Source: Falsiroseomonas sp051860665
Lineage (GTDB): Bacteria > Pseudomonadota > Alphaproteobacteria > Acetobacterales > Acetobacteraceae
Assembly: GCF_051860665.1 (NCBI RefSeq)
Contig: NZ_JBHYDM010000004.1
Span: 1-64,000 of the forward strand
DNA: 64,000 nt
Direction: 5' to 3'
The notes under the pieces are model-generated. The model had not been told where the DNA came from. It saw only the letters and a program-made list of their open reading frames with translations, and made no database searches. The translations under genes and the position numbers were made by a program. Positions 37,528-45,825 of this stretch are shown here, piece after piece; position 1 is the stretch's first letter; each line of letters opens with the position of its first letter.

Positions 37528-37944
37528 GTGCCCAGCATCGTTTTCAGGAAGCGAGCCACCTTGCGCGGCGTGCGGAAGGTTTCCGTGGTGAAGATCGGGC
37601 GGCATGGGCGGGCGCAGGAACGCGTCCTGTTCCGCTCGCGCGGCGGCAGCCGGGCGGAGGATGTGGTGAACGACATCCTGGACGACGGCGTGCGCATCCA
37701 TGTGGTGCGGCCGCATAGCGGCGTGGTGCGGTCCGGGGAGCTGGACGATGCCGGGCCGCGCCGACGCAAGCAGGCGAAGATCCTGAAGCCGCTGGAGCGC
37801 GGCATGCGGAAGCTGATCCGCCGCCAGCTCGGCGTGGCGCAGATCTATCTGGCGCGGCACGAACGCTCCAACCGCCGCAAGCGCGACGGCTGGTTGAAGG
37901 ACCTGCCGCGCAATGTCTTCCGCGCGGTGCGCGACAGCGACTGA
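37528..37944 (+). CDS. Small basic protein of unknown function (DUF6312-like)
   Basis: A 138-residue, strongly basic protein starting at GTG 37528 behind GGAGAG. The C-terminal half (RRRKQAKILKPLERGMRKLIRRQL ... YLARHERSNRRKRDGWLKDLPRNVFRA) resembles a family I remember as DUF6312, found beside PKS and PfaD genes in other proteobacteria; I could not verify this. No catalytic motif is visible. It is the first gene of the rightward half of the PKS locus, divergent from the PKS across a 133-base gap that must hold both promoters but shows no clear hexamers. Confidence 0.68.
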   Translation: MPSIVFRKRATLRGVRKVSVVKIGRHGRAQERVLFRSRGGSRAEDVVNDILDDGVRIHVVRPHSGVVRSGELDDAGPRRRKQAKILKPLERGMRKLIRRQLGVAQIYLARHERSNRRKRDGWLKDLPRNVFRAVRDSD

Positions 37945-38001
37945 TCCGGTCCTCTGTTGTCCTTCGGGCGGCCGGCCCGGCAAGGGAGAGAAGGGTTCGC
38001 A

Positions 38002-38304
38002 ATGACCGACGCAACCACCACCCGCAAGGCGCCGCCGCCACCGACGCCGGAGGACAACGACGAATTCTACATCGTCGATCTCGGCCGGCAGAGCCGCAAG
38101 CGCATCCGCCGCCTGCGCCGCGGCGCCGGGCCGCTGATGCGCAAGGTGGACAATTCGGTGGAGGCACTGCGCGAGGACGGCGTCATCAAGGCCGATGCCT
38201 CCGTCGTCGTCGTCCTGGTGCGGGAGAAGGCGACGCTCGCCTCCCTGCTCGATGACGATGATGACGACGATGATGACGATGACGACGACGATGATGATGA
38301 TTGA
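38002..38304 (+). CDS. Small protein with C-terminal poly-Asp tail (DUF6200-like)
   Basis: A 100-residue protein starting at ATG 38002 behind GGGAGAGAAG. The core (FYIVDLGRQSRKRIRRLRRGAGPLM ... ASVVVVLVREKATLASLL) resembles a small family that I recall as DUF6200. The basic RKRIRRLRRG segment contrasts with a C-terminus of 17 consecutive Asp codons. Its partner upstream is strongly basic, so a charge-based interaction is conceivable. The TGA stop overlaps the presumed TTG start of pfaD. Function unknown. Confidence 0.65.
   Translation: MTDATTTRKAPPPPTPEDNDEFYIVDLGRQSRKRIRRLRRGAGPLMRKVDNSVEALREDGVIKADASVVVVLVREKATLASLLDDDDDDDDDDDDDDDDD
38251..38301 (+). repeat. GAY codon run (17 Asp)
   Basis: Seventeen consecutive GAT/GAC codons end the small protein at 38002-38304. 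The mixed codons argue for selection on the Asp run as well as possible slippage in copy number. Confidence 0.85.
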
Positions 38305-39728
38305 GCCGCGGCGCGGCTGACGGGAAGCGGTCGCGCTTGGACGGATCGGGGCAGCTGCCCACGGCGCGCTTCGCGGCGTGCGACCTCGGCGATCGGGACT
38401 TCCTCGCAGCCCATGGCGTGCGGCTGGCCTATGTGGTCGGCGCCATGGTCAAGGGCATTGCCTCGGAGCCGATGCTGGAGCGGCTGGCGCGGGCCGGGCT
38501 GCTGGGGTTCTTCGGAGCGGGGGGCTGCGCGCTGCCGCGCATCGCGCAGGCGATCGACCGGCTGCAGGCGGCCCTGCCGCCGGAGGCGCCCTGGGGCATC
38601 AATTTCCTTCACAACTTCGTGCTGCCGGCGCAGGAGGAGGCGCTGGTGGACCTGCTGCTGGCGCGCGGCGTCACGCGCATCGAGGCCTCGGCCTTCGTCC
38701 AGGTGACGCCGGCGCTGGTTCGCTACCGGCTCCACGGGCTGGCGCGGGATACGGCGGGCGTCGTGCGGCCGCGCAACCGGGTGATGGCGAAGCTGTCGCG
38801 GCCCGAAGTGGCGCGGCAGTTCCTGGCACCGCCGCCCGCTGACATCGTGGCGGCGTTGGCTTCGGCCGGGCGCGTCACACCTGACGAAGCGGCGCTTTCG
38901 CAGAAGATCCCGCTGGCGGACGATATCTGCGCGGAGGCGGATTCAGGTGGCCATACGGATCGCCGCGTCGCCTTCACACTGGTCCCCCATTTCTGCCAGT
39001 TGCGCGACAGCCTGGCCGCCGCGCACGGGCTGGCGCAGCGCGTGCGGATCGGCGCGGCCGGCGGCCTCGGCACGCCGGAGGCGATCGCGGCGGCCTTCAT
39101 GCTGGGCGCCGATTTCGTCCTCACCGGCTCGATCAACCAGGCGACGCCGGAGGCCGGGACCAGCGAGGCGGTGAAGGACCTGCTGGCCCAGGCCGGCATC
39201 GCGGATACGGACATGGCCCCCGCCGGCGACATGTTCGAGATCGGCGCCAAGGTCCAGGTGCTGCGCCGCGGCACGCTGTTTCCGGGCCGCGCGCAACGGC
39301 TCTATGAACTCTATCTCCGCCACGAGGGCCTGCACGAGATTCCCGCCGCGACACTGACAGAGATCGAGACGCGGTGGTTCGGCCGCAGCGTCGCGGATGT
39401 CTGGGCGGAGACCGCCGCCTACTACGCCCGCGCCGCGCCGGCGGAGCTGGCGGCGGCGGAGGCCAATCCGAAGAAGCGCATGGGCATGGTCTTCCGCTGG
39501 TACTTTGTTCACACCAACCGCCTGGCGATCGAGGGACGGGCCGCGGATCGTGCGAATTTCCAGGTGCATTGCGGCCCGGCCATGGGCGCGCTGAATGGCT
39601 GGCTGGCAGGCACGCCGCTGGCGGACTGGCGCGCGCGGCATGTGGATGTGCTGGCGGAGCGGTTGATGGCGGGCGCCGCCGAGGTCGTTTCCCAACGCCT
39701 GGCGGCGCTGGTTGCGCATCGGCGATGA
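38301..39728 (+). CDS. pfaD: PfaD-family trans-acting enoylreductase
   Basis: A 475-residue FMN enzyme of the PfaD/2-nitropropane dioxygenase-like family, the trans ER of polyunsaturated fatty acid and trans-AT polyketide synthases. Visible signatures: YVVGAMVKGIASEPMLERLA, GFFGAGGCALPRI, WGINFLHNF, the FMN phosphate region RIGAAGGLGTPEAIAAAFMLGADFVLTGSINQ, and MAPAGDMFEIGAKVQVLRRGTLFPGRAQRLYELY. The only in-frame starts are TTG at 38301 (overlapping the upstream stop) or TTG at 38337; the first was chosen with doubt. The C-terminal third (KKRMGMVFRWYFVHTNRLAIEG) is also family-typical. Confidence 0.92.
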   Translation: MSRGAADGKRSRLDGSGQLPTARFAACDLGDRDFLAAHGVRLAYVVGAMVKGIASEPMLERLARAGLLGFFGAGGCALPRIAQAIDRLQAALPPEAPWGINFLHNFVLPAQEEALVDLLLARGVTRIEASAFVQVTPALVRYRLHGLARDTAGVVRPRNRVMAKLSRPEVARQFLAPPPADIVAALASAGRVTPDEAALSQKIPLADDICAEADSGGHTDRRVAFTLVPHFCQLRDSLAAAHGLAQRVRIGAAGGLGTPEAIAAAFMLGADFVLTGSINQATPEAGTSEAVKDLLAQAGIADTDMAPAGDMFEIGAKVQVLRRGTLFPGRAQRLYELYLRHEGLHEIPAATLTEIETRWFGRSVADVWAETAAYYARAAPAELAAAEANPKKRMGMVFRWYFVHTNRLAIEGRAADRANFQVHCGPAMGALNGWLAGTPLADWRARHVDVLAERLMAGAAEVVSQRLAALVAHRR

Positions 39729-40483
39729 CGGTCTGGCTGGGCTATGACCAGGCGGCGCTCGATGCCGCCTATGACCAGCGCGTCTGGGCGCCGGACATGG
39801 CGGAATGGCTGGCCCGCTACCGGGCCGATACAGCGGCGGCCCGCGCCGCGCTGCGACCGGAGATACTCTCCTATGGTCCGCATCTGCTGGACCTTTACCC
39901 GGCGCGCGGTACCCCGCGCGGCATCCACCTGCACATCCATGGCGGCGCCTGGCGGGCGCAATCCCGGGATGATTCGGGCTTCCTGGCGCCGGCGCTGACG
40001 GCGGCGGGTTTTGCGGTCGCGGTGCCGGATTTCAGCCTGCTGCCGGCGCGCCGCCTTCCGGATGTGGTGGCGGAGCTGCGGGACTGCGTCGCCTGGCTGC
40101 GGCCGCGCGGGCCGATTCACCTCTCGGGCCATTCCTCCGGCGCGCATCTGGCGGCCGTGCTGGCGACCGAGATGGCCTTTGCCAGCGTCACCCTGGTCTC
40201 CGGCATCTATGACCTGGCACCCGTGCTGCTCTCCGCCCGTCGCCACTATGTGCAGCTCGAGGCCGCGGAGGCCGCGGCGCTGAGCCCGATCCGCCAGGCC
40301 GCGCGCATCGCGCCCCCGCTGCGCCTGGCCTGGGGCACGGCGGAAAGCCCGGAATTCATCCGGCAATCCGAGGCCATGGCGGCGGCGACCGGCGCCGAGA
40401 CCTTCGTGCTGCCGGGCGTGAACCACTTTGGTGCCGCCTATGCGCCGGCGCAGGGGCCACTCCAAGCGGCGCTGACCGCCTGA
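39725..40483 (+). CDS. Alpha/beta hydrolase (esterase / arylformamidase-like)
   Basis: A 252-residue hydrolase. HIHGGAWR forms the oxyanion-hole motif, the nucleophile is Ser137 in GHSSG, and the base is His in GVNHFG near residue 230. N-terminal YDQAALDAAYDQRVWAPD resembles the kynurenine formamidase/carboxylesterase group. The ATG overlaps the pfaD stop (ATGA), so it is translationally coupled to the PKS accessory genes; it may cleave, proofread or release an intermediate. No tryptophan-degradation genes are nearby, making a formamidase role less likely. Confidence 0.82.
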   Translation: MTVWLGYDQAALDAAYDQRVWAPDMAEWLARYRADTAAARAALRPEILSYGPHLLDLYPARGTPRGIHLHIHGGAWRAQSRDDSGFLAPALTAAGFAVAVPDFSLLPARRLPDVVAELRDCVAWLRPRGPIHLSGHSSGAHLAAVLATEMAFASVTLVSGIYDLAPVLLSARRHYVQLEAAEAAALSPIRQAARIAPPLRLAWGTAESPEFIRQSEAMAAATGAETFVLPGVNHFGAAYAPAQGPLQAALTA

Positions 40484-40492
40484 GAGACCCCG

Positions 40493-40526
40493 CGCGTGAC
40501 TCCCGTGTTTCCGACGGTTTCACGCG
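40493..40526. repeat. 7-bp inverted repeat in intergenic gap
   Basis: CGCGTGA (40493-40499) and TCACGCG (40520-40526) flank 20 bases in the 130-base gap between the hydrolase and the next gene. It could be a terminator stem or an operator. A TTGCAA at 40541 with TAGCGT 16 bases on is a weak candidate promoter for the peroxidase operon. Confidence 0.3.
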
Positions 40527-40613
40527 AGACCTGTTTTGTCTTGCAACGATCGGCCGGCGCGATAGCGTGCGACCCGTCACGCGGCGCAGGTCGCGATGCG
40601 CGGGGGGCTGCCG

Positions 40614-41261
40614 ATGTCGAATGTCGCGGGCAAGGCCTATGGGATGAACGTCGTCACCCCCATGCGGCCCTGGAAGACCTGGATCAACCGGCTGCTCTTC
40701 ATGGTGGCGCGGACCCAGCCGCAGCAGCTGGGCGGCTTGCTCGGCCTGTCCATCATCCACTTCGCGCGCTGGGTGATGATCAAGCGGGACCAGTGGCCGG
40801 ACCTTGGCCAGGGCAGGCCGGATATCGAGAACGACTACATGCTGTTCGTCAGCAACTTCAACGGCACCTGGGACCAGTATATCGACGCCTTCAGCGACGG
40901 CATCCCCAACGGGCTCGACCTGTTCTGGTATTCCAGCACGAAGTACCCGGGCTCCATCCCGATCACGCCGTTCAAGAACTATATCCGCGCCAATCAGGTG
41001 GACACCGACTACTACTACAACGCCACCCCTGGCGCGGCGCAGCGCGACATCAAGGCGGCGCTGCGGCTGTGGTCGGTGCTGGATGATCTGCGCAGCCAGC
41101 ATGCGACGCTGCCGCCCGCGGACTTCGCGGAGGCATTCCGGAAAGCCTTCGTCGCCGTGCAGAACGACCTGCCCTCGCCCGGCTATGCGCCGGTGGCGAG
41201 CAACGACACGCAGAATGCCGACCTGAACCGCGAGGCGCTGATCCGCCGGCCACCGACCTGA
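40614..41261 (+). CDS. Unknown protein upstream of the DyP peroxidase
   Basis: A 215-residue protein, no signal peptide. The stretch YMLFVSNFNGTWDQYIDAFSDGIPNGLDLFWYSS is the distinctive part; I associate such SNFNGTWDQYI sequences with proteins encoded next to DyP-type peroxidases, but cannot name a family. One moderately hydrophobic segment (LGGLLGLSIIHFARWVM) precedes it. ATG 40614 is preferred over 40596 because GGGGG sits seven bases before. It opens a five-gene unit with short gaps and overlaps ending at 45825. Confidence 0.72.
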   Translation: MSNVAGKAYGMNVVTPMRPWKTWINRLLFMVARTQPQQLGGLLGLSIIHFARWVMIKRDQWPDLGQGRPDIENDYMLFVSNFNGTWDQYIDAFSDGIPNGLDLFWYSSTKYPGSIPITPFKNYIRANQVDTDYYYNATPGAAQRDIKAALRLWSVLDDLRSQHATLPPADFAEAFRKAFVAVQNDLPSPGYAPVASNDTQNADLNREALIRRPPT

Positions 41262-41275
41262 GAGGGAGACCGCGC

Positions 41276-42226
41276 ATGCCCAATTTCGACGGCGGCCACT
41301 ACTTCCTCACCGCCCTGATCCCGGTGCGTACCGGACTCTGCGCCGATCCGCGCACGGATGCGACCGTCACCTCCCATGCGCATGAGCTGCGCGCGACGCT
41401 GGCGGCGATGCCGACCGCGCTGCAGACGCCGGCGACGGAGAAGATCGGCATCAACAGCCCATTCGCGCGCAGCAACCGCACGCATTTCGCGCGCTTCGCC
41501 ATTCTGGACGATGTCGCCTTCAATGGCCGCGGCCAGCGCGACCCGATCAAGGTGGCGCTGAAGCTGGCGCCGCAGCCGAGCGAGGCGGATCCGGTGGACC
41601 GGCTGCCCTGTTCCTATCTGATCTTCGTGGTGGATTTCGACGCGCCGGATGGCAGCGAGGCCGCGCTGACGGATTACCTCACCCATCTCTGGTCCGTCAT
41701 GGAGCCGGAGCTGCGGGCGATCCTGGTGCATACGGAAGGGCATGAGCGCGCCAAGGATGCCGCGGGCTTCGTGCGGCTGATCCGCGCCTGCCAGCTTGAG
41801 ACCACCATGCCTTTCAACGACTACTGGCAGGGCGCCCCGCCGCTGGTGCCGCTGCCGCTGAAGCCCCTGCTGATTCCGGCGATCCTCGCTGCCGGGGCGC
41901 TGGTGCTTGGGCTGGTGATCGGCATTTTCGCGAAGGGCTGGCTCTGGCTGGCGCTGGCCGGTCTGGTGGCGCTGCCGCTGGCCCTGTGGTGGGCCTGGAG
42001 CCGCGTGATGCAGGCCGGCGCAAAGCCCTTTCCCATGGCGCCGCGCTCCGACCTGCCTTCGGTGCTGAAGGCGCTCTACCTGCAGCAGCAATTCACCCGC
42101 TTCGCGATCGCGACGCAGGGCCAGGGGCCGGAGGCGCTGCACGCCGCCTTCGGCGCCTTCCTGGCGGCGCATCGGCCGGAGGATGTGGCCGCGCCCACCC
42201 AGCACCGGGGCGTGGTGCGAAGCTGA
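41276..42226 (+). CDS. Unknown membrane-anchored protein next to the DyP peroxidase
   Basis: A 316-residue protein with two adjacent transmembrane helices (about residues 200-245: LLIPAILAAGALVLGLVIGIF and WLWLALAGLVALPLALWW). The N-terminal region holds HFARFAILDDV and SYLIFVVDFDAPDGS, suggesting a ferredoxin-like alpha/beta fold related to the DyP fold; the following ACQLETTMPFNDYW stretch resembles its neighbour's style. It may tether the peroxidase/P450 pair to the membrane. No known family is claimed. AGGGAG precedes the ATG. Confidence 0.7.
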   Translation: MPNFDGGHYFLTALIPVRTGLCADPRTDATVTSHAHELRATLAAMPTALQTPATEKIGINSPFARSNRTHFARFAILDDVAFNGRGQRDPIKVALKLAPQPSEADPVDRLPCSYLIFVVDFDAPDGSEAALTDYLTHLWSVMEPELRAILVHTEGHERAKDAAGFVRLIRACQLETTMPFNDYWQGAPPLVPLPLKPLLIPAILAAGALVLGLVIGIFAKGWLWLALAGLVALPLALWWAWSRVMQAGAKPFPMAPRSDLPSVLKALYLQQQFTRFAIATQGQGPEALHAAFGAFLAAHRPEDVAAPTQHRGVVRS

Positions 42227-42239
42227 GGAGGCGATGACC

Positions 42240-43871
42240 ATGGCAACCCAGCTCGATCTCGCGGATATCCAGGGCAATGTCCTGACCGCCTATGGGCGCC
42301 TCGGCTTTCCCAAGGGGCGCTGCCTGCTGCTGAATATCGGCGATGCGCGGGCCGGGCGCACGCTGCTCGACATGGTGCGGCCCTATGTCACCACGGCGCT
42401 GCGCTGGCCTTCCTCCAAGGACAAGGCGCCACCGCCGGGCACGGTCTTCCAGCGGCGCCCGCAGGTCGCGGTGAATGTCTCCTTCACCTTCTGGGGGCTG
42501 CTGGCGCTGGGCGTGCCGATCCGCACGCTGCGCGGCATGCCGGACGAATTCATCGACGGCATGCCCGCCCGCGCCGATATCCTGTGCGACAATTTCCCGC
42601 ATGCGATCGGCGAGACCTGGGACCCGGTCTGGCTGTGGCGGGAGGATCCGCGGCGGCGCGTGCATGTGCTGCTGACGCTGAATGCGCAGGCCAATCCGGA
42701 TGGCACGCCCGTGGCGCGGCTGGATGAGCTGACGGCGGAGATCGAGGCCCTGGTGCGCGCCACCGAGGGCAAGGTGACGCTGCTCGCCGGCCATCGCGGG
42801 CCGGAGGCGCGCTGGCAGGATCTTTCGGCCCTGATGGAGCGCCTGCCGGATGGCAGCATGGCGCCGACGCCGAAGGAGCATTTCGGCTTCACCGATGCCA
42901 TCGGCGATGCAGTCTTCGACGGGCAATACTCGCCGGACCGGATGGCCACGGCCGTGATCGGGCAGGGCAAGCTGTTGCCGGACCAGAGCTGGGCGCCGCT
43001 GGCCACCGGCGAATTCCTGCTCGGCCATCCGGATGAATCGCAGGAGATCCCCTCGGCCGGCATGCCGCTGGATTTCAGCCGCAACGGCACCTTCGTCGCC
43101 TATCGCAAGCTGCACCAGAATGTCGCTGCCTGGCATGCCGCGATGGACCGCATGGCGGTGCAGTTCGCCGCCGTGATGGGCGTGCCGCAGGAGGAGGCCT
43201 GCGAGACGCTGAAGGCCAAGATCGCCGGCCGCTGGACGGATGGCGTGCCGCTGATGGCGGCCCCCACCTATCCCGAATGGCGCGCCTTCCAGCAGCGCCG
43301 CGCGACGGCGGAGGCGCAGGACGACAAGGCGACGCTCCTCGCCCTGGCGCGCGCCATGGTGGACTTCACTTTTCGGAGCGATCCGCTCGGCGCGAAATGC
43401 CCTTTCGGGTCGCATCTGCGGCGGTCCAATACGCGGGACATGATGGACCCGCTGCTGGCCTCGGATGATCCGAAGCAGCTGAACGGCTCCGTCCTCAACA
43501 ACCGCCGCCGCATCCTGCGTCGCGGCCTGCCCTATGGCGGCGCGGCGCCGGGCGCGACCGCGGATGACCAGGAGCATGGCATCGTCATGCTGGCGACCTG
43601 CGCGAACCTGTTCCGGCAGTTCGAATTCGTGCAGCAGCAATGGATGCAATACGGGCTGGACTTCAACACCGGCAACGACACCTGCCCGATCGTCGGCAAT
43701 CACGGCGAGGATGCGAAATTCGTCATCGCGGCCGATCCCGCATCCGGCAAGCCGCCCTTCATCTGCGACCGCCTGCCGCAATTCGTCGAGACACGCGGCG
43801 GCGAGTATTTCTTCACGCCCAGCATGACCGCACTGCGGATGATCGCCGCCGGCATCGTCGATCCGACATGA
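42240..43871 (+). CDS. DyP-type haem peroxidase
   Basis: A 543-residue dye-decolourising-type peroxidase, long for the family. The distal Asp219 lies in HFGFTDAIGD (the canonical GxxDG has Ala in place of the second Gly) and the proximal haem ligand is His392 in CPFGSHLRRSNTRD. The first residues (QLDLADIQGNVLTAYG) are the usual DyP N-terminus. There is no Tat signal, so it is cytosolic. AGGAGG lies eight bases before ATG 42240; an ATG at 42234 is too close. Its stop overlaps the start of the P450 (ATGA). Likely uses peroxides or organic hydroperoxides; substrate unknown. Confidence 0.9.
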   Translation: MATQLDLADIQGNVLTAYGRLGFPKGRCLLLNIGDARAGRTLLDMVRPYVTTALRWPSSKDKAPPPGTVFQRRPQVAVNVSFTFWGLLALGVPIRTLRGMPDEFIDGMPARADILCDNFPHAIGETWDPVWLWREDPRRRVHVLLTLNAQANPDGTPVARLDELTAEIEALVRATEGKVTLLAGHRGPEARWQDLSALMERLPDGSMAPTPKEHFGFTDAIGDAVFDGQYSPDRMATAVIGQGKLLPDQSWAPLATGEFLLGHPDESQEIPSAGMPLDFSRNGTFVAYRKLHQNVAAWHAAMDRMAVQFAAVMGVPQEEACETLKAKIAGRWTDGVPLMAAPTYPEWRAFQQRRATAEAQDDKATLLALARAMVDFTFRSDPLGAKCPFGSHLRRSNTRDMMDPLLASDDPKQLNGSVLNNRRRILRRGLPYGGAAPGATADDQEHGIVMLATCANLFRQFEFVQQQWMQYGLDFNTGNDTCPIVGNHGEDAKFVIAADPASGKPPFICDRLPQFVETRGGEYFFTPSMTALRMIAAGIVDPT

Positions 43872-45220
43872 GCCTTTTCGGGAATGTCGCCAGCGCGGCG
43901 GGCGTGCGGCTGGGCATGGTGGGTGCGGCGCTGGGGGCGGCCGGCAAGCTGGCGGTGCGCGGCGCCAGAGCCTATGCCGGCGGGGCGGAGGGGCGCGGGC
44001 CGCGCATCGCGGCGCTGCTGGGCGCCACGGAAAACCAGCGCCTGGTCTTCGACCTGCTGCGCGCGACGAAACCCAACCTGGCGCTGTCCCGCAAGCTGAT
44101 CGCGGCCTACGAAAACACCGGCACCGTGATCGTCACGCGCCATGCCGATGTGACGGAGGTGCTGGAGCGCGAGAGCGATTTCGCCGTCGTCTACGAGCCG
44201 AAGATGCGCGCCATCACGAATGGCCAAAACTTCTTCCTCGGCATGCAGGACAGCCCCGCCTATACGCGCGACGTGTCGAACATGCGGCTCGCCGTGCGGC
44301 GCAGCGACGTAGCGGAGATCGTGATTCCCCATGTGGCGACGCAGGCCGATGCGATCGTCGCGGCCGCCGGCGGGCGCATCGACGTGCCGCAGGCCTTGAC
44401 CCTGCCGGTGCTGACCGGGCTGCTCGGCGCCTATTTCGGCACGCCCGGCCCCTCCGGCCCCGTCATGGCCGACTGGACCACGCGGATGTTCTGGTACCTC
44501 TTCGTCGACCTGGCGGGGGAGGCGGCGGTGACGCGCGCGGCGATGGATTCGGCCAGTGCCTGCCGCGCCTATCTCGACGCCACCATCGCGACGCGCAAGG
44601 CGGCACCCACCGGCACGGACCAGGTGCTGGACCGCTGCCTGGCGCTGCAGGCCGCAGGCGTGCCGGGCATGGACGACCTCGGCATCCGCAACAACCTGAT
44701 CGGCCTGCTGATCGGGCTGGTGCCGACCCTGTCCAAGGCCAGCGTGAAGGCGCTGGACACGCTGCTGGACCGGCCGGATGCGCTCGCCGCCGCGCAGGAC
44801 GCTGCGCGCCGCGATGACGACGCCGCGCTCGCCGCCCTGCTGTGGGAGGCGCTGCGCTTCGACCCCGTAAACCCCTTCATCTATCGCCGCGCGGTGCGGG
44901 AGACGGTGATCGCCCGCGGCACGCTGCGGGCGCAGCGCGTGCCGGAGGGCGCCATGGTGCTGGCCGCCAACCTTTCGGCCATGTTCGACCCCATCGCGCA
45001 TGAGCGGCCCGAGGAGTTTCGCGCCGGACGCGGGCCGGAGGCCTATATCCTCTGGGGCTATGGCATGCACACCTGCTTCGGCGCGCATATCAACCAGGCG
45101 GTGATCCCGCAGCTGCTGAAGCCGCTGCTGCGCCGCCCGGGCCTGCGCCGCGCCGGCCCGGTGGATGGCGCGGGCACGCCCTTCCCGGTGCATTTCCCGG
45201 TGACCTTCGACGCCGCCTGA
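43868..45220 (+). CDS. Cytochrome P450 with atypical I-helix
   Basis: A 450-residue P450-fold protein. The haem site is ILWGYGMHTCFG with Cys403, and the K-helix ExxR is EALRFDP. The I-helix region (NNLIGLLIGLVPTLSKAS) lacks the acid-alcohol pair used to protonate bound O2, as in peroxygenase or hydroperoxide-converting P450s. A hydrophobic N-terminal stretch (ASAAGVRLGMVGAALGAAG) may associate with membranes. It is coupled by ATGA overlap to the DyP peroxidase, which argues that they act in sequence on one substrate. Confidence 0.88.
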   Translation: MSLFGNVASAAGVRLGMVGAALGAAGKLAVRGARAYAGGAEGRGPRIAALLGATENQRLVFDLLRATKPNLALSRKLIAAYENTGTVIVTRHADVTEVLERESDFAVVYEPKMRAITNGQNFFLGMQDSPAYTRDVSNMRLAVRRSDVAEIVIPHVATQADAIVAAAGGRIDVPQALTLPVLTGLLGAYFGTPGPSGPVMADWTTRMFWYLFVDLAGEAAVTRAAMDSASACRAYLDATIATRKAAPTGTDQVLDRCLALQAAGVPGMDDLGIRNNLIGLLIGLVPTLSKASVKALDTLLDRPDALAAAQDAARRDDDAALAALLWEALRFDPVNPFIYRRAVRETVIARGTLRAQRVPEGAMVLAANLSAMFDPIAHERPEEFRAGRGPEAYILWGYGMHTCFGAHINQAVIPQLLKPLLRRPGLRRAGPVDGAGTPFPVHFPVTFDAA

Positions 45221-45276
45221 ACGGCTTGCCGCGTCGCCTGCAGGCTGGTCTGCTGCCGGAAACGGAGGAGGCCGGC

Positions 45277-45825
45277 ATGGCGAGACTGCCCTATCGCGAC
45301 GTCGCGGATCTGGCGCCGCAGGACCAGGCGCTGCTGGTGCGGCCGATCAACCTCTACCGCGCCATGGTGAACAGCCCGGGCATGACGCGCGCCTTCCTGG
45401 GGCTCGCGCACCACATCCGTCATCACAGCGCCCTGGATGCGCGGCTGCGGGAGCTGGCGATCCTGCAGGTGGGCTGGGTGACGCGTAGCCCCTACGAATG
45501 GTCGCACCACGTGGCGATCGGCCGCGACTTCGGCGTGACGGATGACGATATCCGCGCCATTGCCGTGGAGACCGATGGCGGCACCTCCGCCCTGGAGCCC
45601 GCCGCCCGCGCCGTGCTGCGCGCCGCGCGCGAAATGGCGGAGGGTGCCGATACGCTGAGCGACGCCACCTTCGCCGAGGTGCAGGCGCATCTGGACCTGG
45701 CAAGCGTCACCGACCTGCTGGTGATCATCGCCTTCTATTGCGGCGTGGTGCGCTTTCTCGGCGCGGCGGGGATCGAGGTGGAGCCGTCCTACCAGCCCTG
45801 CCTCGACGAGCACCCGCTGCCTTAA
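45277..45825 (+). CDS. Carboxymuconolactone decarboxylase-family protein
   Basis: A 182-residue AhpD/CMD-fold protein behind GGAGGAG. The core ELAILQVGWVTRSPYEWSHHVAIGRDFGV carries the conserved Glu and His of the CMD family, but the CxxC of AhpD peroxidases is absent, so redox activity is unlikely. It could act as a small lactone- or peroxide-related enzyme in the peroxidase/P450 unit. The TAA stop overlaps the convergent hyuB stop by four bases. Confidence 0.85.
   Translation: MARLPYRDVADLAPQDQALLVRPINLYRAMVNSPGMTRAFLGLAHHIRHHSALDARLRELAILQVGWVTRSPYEWSHHVAIGRDFGVTDDDIRAIAVETDGGTSALEPAARAVLRAAREMAEGADTLSDATFAEVQAHLDLASVTDLLVIIAFYCGVVRFLGAAGIEVEPSYQPCLDEHPLP

Noticed and set aside
40493..40526. 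Inverted repeat as a firm operator or terminator
   Set aside because: Seven-bp arms around 20 bases are not rare in such GC-rich DNA; there is no T-tract and no local regulator, so it is listed only as a low-confidence repeat.
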